Origin: Desulfitobacterium metallireducens DSM 15288
GTDB lineage: Bacteria > Bacillota > Desulfitobacteriia > Desulfitobacteriales > Desulfitobacteriaceae
NCBI RefSeq assembly: GCF_000231405.2
Contig: NZ_CP007032.1
Location: 1-64,000 of the forward strand
Reading direction: 5' to 3'
Length of the DNA stretch: 64,000 bases
Shown here: piece after piece, positions 61,221-64,000 of the stretch
Layout of the letters: the number at the start of each line of letters is the position of its first letter
How positions within the stretch are numbered: position 1 is the stretch's first letter
The notes under the pieces: generated by a model
Databases searched by the model: none
What the model was told of the DNA's origin: nothing
Seen by the model: the letters and a program-made list of their open reading frames with translations, nothing else
Program-made: the position numbers and the translations under genes

Positions 61221-64000
61221 TTGAGTACAATTCATCATTATCTCCGGCAAGGATTGGATATTGACCAGATTCAAGCAGCAATTGTCCGGAAAGAATGGCC
61301 ACAGATGGTTTACAATTTATCGGGAAGCCAAAAGATCGCACTTGCTGCAGAACTATTAAGTGGGGGTAAGACAGGGTTAATTCTCACCTACTCAGAGGAA
61401 GAAGCTCAAAAATGGGTCAATGATCTAAAGTCTTGGCTACCTGAGAAATCCGTTCTCTACTTTCCAGTAACGGAATGGCTACCCTTTGAGGTTTTGGGTC
61501 GGAGCCGGGAAACAACTGCGGAGCGGATTAAGGTTTTGAATCAGCTTGCTCAAAATAAACAACAGATTGTGGTAGCACCTATTCTTGCCCTCGATCGTCG
61601 GATGTTTTCAGAAGAGCGTTGGAAGGAATATACGCAGGAATTTGAATTGGGAGAGACCTATGTTCTGGCGGATGTGATTACAAAGCTCGTGACAGCAGGC
61701 TATGTGCGGCTTGACCTTGTTGAAGGAAAGGGTCAGTTTGCCCTGCGGGGTGGAATTCTCGATATTTATCCACTGGACGGAGAGCCGCTTCGGATTGAGT
61801 TTTTTGATGATGAAGTGGATTCGATTCGAATTTTTGATTTAGATACACAGAAATCAACTCGGTCTTTAGAAACGGTTTTAGTTCCTCCGGTTCTCGAATA
61901 TGTCGTTCGTCCTGAGGAATTGGAAAAGTTACGTTGGGAGATCAAAGCTCAGGCTCGTAAGGTATCAGGACGTTTAAATCGGAGTGAACGAACGGAAGCA
62001 GCAGAGCGAATTCAGGAGAAAGCTCAACGCTTGGAAGAACGGTTAAGTCAAGGGATTTTGGATGAAAATAGTTATCCTTATCTCAGCTTGCTAGAGAATT
62101 CGCTAGATTCATTTTTCTCGCTACTCGCTCCAGAAAGTTATGTCATTCTGGACGATCCCTTGCGTCTGAAGGAACAATTAGAGTTTCAACTTAAGGAACG
62201 CTTAGAAGAATATACTCAGGCCCTGGAAAAAGGGGAAGAATTTATAAGTCCAGAAGATCAATTTATAAATTATCCGGAAATTCTTGAATATGGAACAGGC
62301 CGTCCCTTTGTTCTTTTGTCCACACTTCCTCGTCAAATTCCCGGAGTCTCGCCACGTCAGATTTATAATCTTACAGCGCGCACATTAACAGGATTTATGG
62401 GTAAGACGGGTGTTTTAGCGGAGGAAATTGAGCATTGGCAGAAGATGGGATATATTGTTTCTTTATTTGCTGGGGATGAGGAACACGCGGAACGACTGAT
62501 TCAAGGTTTAAGAGACCGTGGAGCAGTAGCTCAGCGTAAGAAATTAGAGGAGCCCATTCAAGTAGGTGGAGTTTATGTTTATGCTTATTCTTTAGATCAA
62601 GGTTTTGAATTGCCACTCAGTAAGCTTGTTATATTGAGCGAAGCAGAGATTTACAAAAGAGAGAGGAAAACGCCTGCCAAGCGGCCAGTGGTTAAAGAAA
62701 CCAAGACAACAAGGCTTCAGTTCTCTGATCTCAAACCGGGTGATTATGTGGTTCATGTCCACCATGGTGTCGGGAGATTCTTAGGCATTGAAAGATTGGC
62801 AGTGAGTGGGGTTGAGAAAGATTATTTTACGGTTAAATATGCCGGAGAAGATCGCTTGTATGTTCCACTGGACCAGTTGAATTTGCTTCAGAAATATTTA
62901 GGTAGCGATGCTGAAGCCCTTCCAAAGCTCTATAAACTGGGCGGAAATGATTGGAAGAAAGTAAAGAATAAGGCGAAGAGCTCTATTAAAGAGATGGCCA
63001 TTGATTTAGTGAAGCTTTATGCTGAACGGGAGGCTGTTCAGGGATTTGCTTTTTCCCCAGATAATGTCTGGCAACAGGAATTTGAAGAAAAGTTTCCCTA
63101 TGAGGAGACGCCGGATCAACTGAAAAGTATTCAAGAAGTCAAACACGATATGATGCGTCTAAGACCTATGGATCGTCTGCTTTGTGGAGATGTCGGTTAT
63201 GGGAAGACGGAGGTCGCATTACGAGCAGCATTTAAGGCAGTGATGGACAGCAAACAGGTTGCCGTCTTGGTTCCTACTACGATTCTTGCTCAGCAGCATT
63301 TCAATACATTTAGGGAGAGGTTTACGGGTTATCCTGTAACGATCGAAATGCTCAGTCGTTTTCGTACAGCGAAGGAACAAAAAGTGATCATTCAAGGTCT
63401 CAAAGAGGGAAATATCGATATTATTGTGGGTACCCATCGCCTCATATCAGATGCCGTTAAATTTAAAGATCTAGGACTTTTGGTTATCGACGAAGAACAA
63501 CGTTTCGGGGTAACGCATAAGGAAAAGCTCAAGACGTTAAAGGCGAATGTGGATGTTCTTACCCTTTCTGCAACTCCTATTCCGCGGACCTTGCATATGT
63601 CACTCGTGGGTGTTCGGGATATGAGTGTGATTGAGACTCCACCTGAAGACCGTTATCCTGTTCAAACCTATGTTGCAGAATTCCGGCCTGATCTTGTTCG
63701 TGATGCGATACGTCGGGAGATTCAACGAGGCGGGCAAGTATTTTTCGTGCATAATCGAGTGGAAGATATGGAACAAGTTGTCCATTTTTTGAGCCAACTC
63801 GTACCTGAAGTGCGTTTTGGAATAGCTCATGGACAGATGAGCGAGACGGTGCTGGAAAAGGAAATGATCTCCTTTCTTGAGCATGAAAATGATGTTCTTG
63901 TTTGTACGACAATTATTGAAACAGGCTTAGATATGCCGAATGTAAATACCTTAATTATTGATGAGTCAGACCGCTTAGGGTTAGGTCAGCTTTACCAGTT
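61221..64000 (+). CDS. mfd: Transcription-repair coupling factor (5' part, runs off the window)
   Basis: Mfd removes RNA polymerase stalled at DNA damage and recruits UvrA. About 926 residues are visible without a stop. Present are the UvrB-like N-terminal domains (LAYSEEEA-type start, FALRGGILDIYPLDGEPLRIEFF), the RNA-polymerase-interaction domain (YVVHVHHGVGRFLGIE, about residue 510) and most of the helicase motor: GDVGYGKTEVALRAA (Walker A, about 656), DEEQRFGVTHKEKLK, LSATPIPRTLHMSL and TTIIETGLDMPN. TTG at 61221 has AAAGGA eight bases upstream; an in-frame ATG at 61212 is an alternative start, but overlaps that site. The C-terminal part lies beyond 64000. Confidence 0.96.
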   Translation, partial: MSTIHHYLRQGLDIDQIQAAIVRKEWPQMVYNLSGSQKIALAAELLSGGKTGLILTYSEEEAQKWVNDLKSWLPEKSVLYFPVTEWLPFEVLGRSRETTAERIKVLNQLAQNKQQIVVAPILALDRRMFSEERWKEYTQEFELGETYVLADVITKLVTAGYVRLDLVEGKGQFALRGGILDIYPLDGEPLRIEFFDDEVDSIRIFDLDTQKSTRSLETVLVPPVLEYVVRPEELEKLRWEIKAQARKVSGRLNRSERTEAAERIQEKAQRLEERLSQGILDENSYPYLSLLENSLDSFFSLLAPESYVILDDPLRLKEQLEFQLKERLEEYTQALEKGEEFISPEDQFINYPEILEYGTGRPFVLLSTLPRQIPGVSPRQIYNLTARTLTGFMGKTGVLAEEIEHWQKMGYIVSLFAGDEEHAERLIQGLRDRGAVAQRKKLEEPIQVGGVYVYAYSLDQGFELPLSKLVILSEAEIYKRERKTPAKRPVVKETKTTRLQFSDLKPGDYVVHVHHGVGRFLGIERLAVSGVEKDYFTVKYAGEDRLYVPLDQLNLLQKYLGSDAEALPKLYKLGGNDWKKVKNKAKSSIKEMAIDLVKLYAEREAVQGFAFSPDNVWQQEFEEKFPYEETPDQLKSIQEVKHDMMRLRPMDRLLCGDVGYGKTEVALRAAFKAVMDSKQVAVLVPTTILAQQHFNTFRERFTGYPVTIEMLSRFRTAKEQKVIIQGLKEGNIDIIVGTHRLISDAVKFKDLGLLVIDEEQRFGVTHKEKLKTLKANVDVLTLSATPIPRTLHMSLVGVRDMSVIETPPEDRYPVQTYVAEFRPDLVRDAIRREIQRGGQVFFVHNRVEDMEQVVHFLSQLVPEVRFGIAHGQMSETVLEKEMISFLEHENDVLVCTTIIETGLDMPNVNTLIIDESDRLGLGQLYQ

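Overview
This window is the replication-origin end of a low-to-moderate G+C, endospore-forming, anaerobic Firmicute. The gene set suggests the Desulfosporosinus/Desulfitobacterium group (Peptococcaceae sensu lato); that placement is inferred from protein style and gene content, not from a search. Signs of an anaerobic spore-former are a homodimeric pyruvate:ferredoxin oxidoreductase, a methylenetetrahydrofolate reductase with a cysteine-rich C-terminal domain, a GerA/GerB/GerC germinant-receptor operon, BofA, Gin (CsfB), CwlD, YabG, SpoVG, Fin and a Spo0E-like phosphatase.

Layout. (1) 1-9.2 kb: rpmH (minus) diverges from dnaA. A DnaA-box-rich origin lies on both sides of dnaA, followed by dnaN, recF, a remB-like gene, gyrB and gyrA. 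(2) 9.2-13.2 kb: pdxS-pdxT, serS, then tRNA-Ser(UGA), tRNA-Arg(ACG), tRNA-Arg(CCU), tadA and tRNA-Ser(CGA). (3) 13.2-19 kb: a tRNA-derived remnant, an MFS transporter (minus), a spo0E-like gene, tRNA-Ser(GGA), the large SRP RNA, dnaX, ybaB, recR and bofA. (4) 19-27.4 kb: pyruvate:ferredoxin oxidoreductase, a repeat element, the gerA-gerB-gerC operon and gin. (5) 27.4-36 kb: an Orn/Lys/Arg decarboxylase family gene, holB, ricT, yabA, a palindromic element, rsmI, abrB (minus), metG and tatD. (6) 35.6-43.4 kb: two 3D-domain wall proteins, cwlD, a GH18-like lipoprotein, rnmV, rsmA and a MetF-type reductase (minus). (7) 43.5-50 kb: a c-di-GMP-I riboswitch in front of a chemoreceptor, an acyltransferase-like membrane protein and a glycosyltransferase (both minus), yabG, two poorly characterised small or AT-rich genes and an L,D-transpeptidase (minus). 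(8) 50-64 kb: cyanophycinase and cyanophycin synthetase, ispE, a GntR regulator, purR, spoVG, glmU, prs, a PRC-barrel protein (minus), pth, fin and the 5' part of mfd.

The backbone order (dnaA to gyrA, pdxST-serS, tadA, SRP RNA, dnaX-ybaB-recR-bofA-gin, holB-ricT-yabA-rsmI-abrB-metG-tatD-yabE-rnmV-rsmA-yabG-ispE-purR-spoVG-glmU-prs-pth-fin-mfd) follows the order known from Bacillus subtilis. Genes that interrupt it stand out as lineage-specific: MFS, PFOR, ger operon, second 3D protein, cwlD/GH18, MetF, chemoreceptor, acyltransferase, glycosyltransferase, cyanophycin genes, GntR and PRC-barrel. Expected neighbours that I do not find include tmk, yaaA, veg and sspF.

I see no clear new multi-gene defence or biosynthetic system. 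The least-explained signals are non-coding: a 75-bp repeat (two copies) that begins exactly at the stop codon of two unrelated genes, two related 260-270 bp intergenic elements, a 233-bp palindromic element splitting yabA from rsmI, a promoter plus terminator unit upstream of the PFOR gene, and a two-hairpin leader before the cyanophycin genes.
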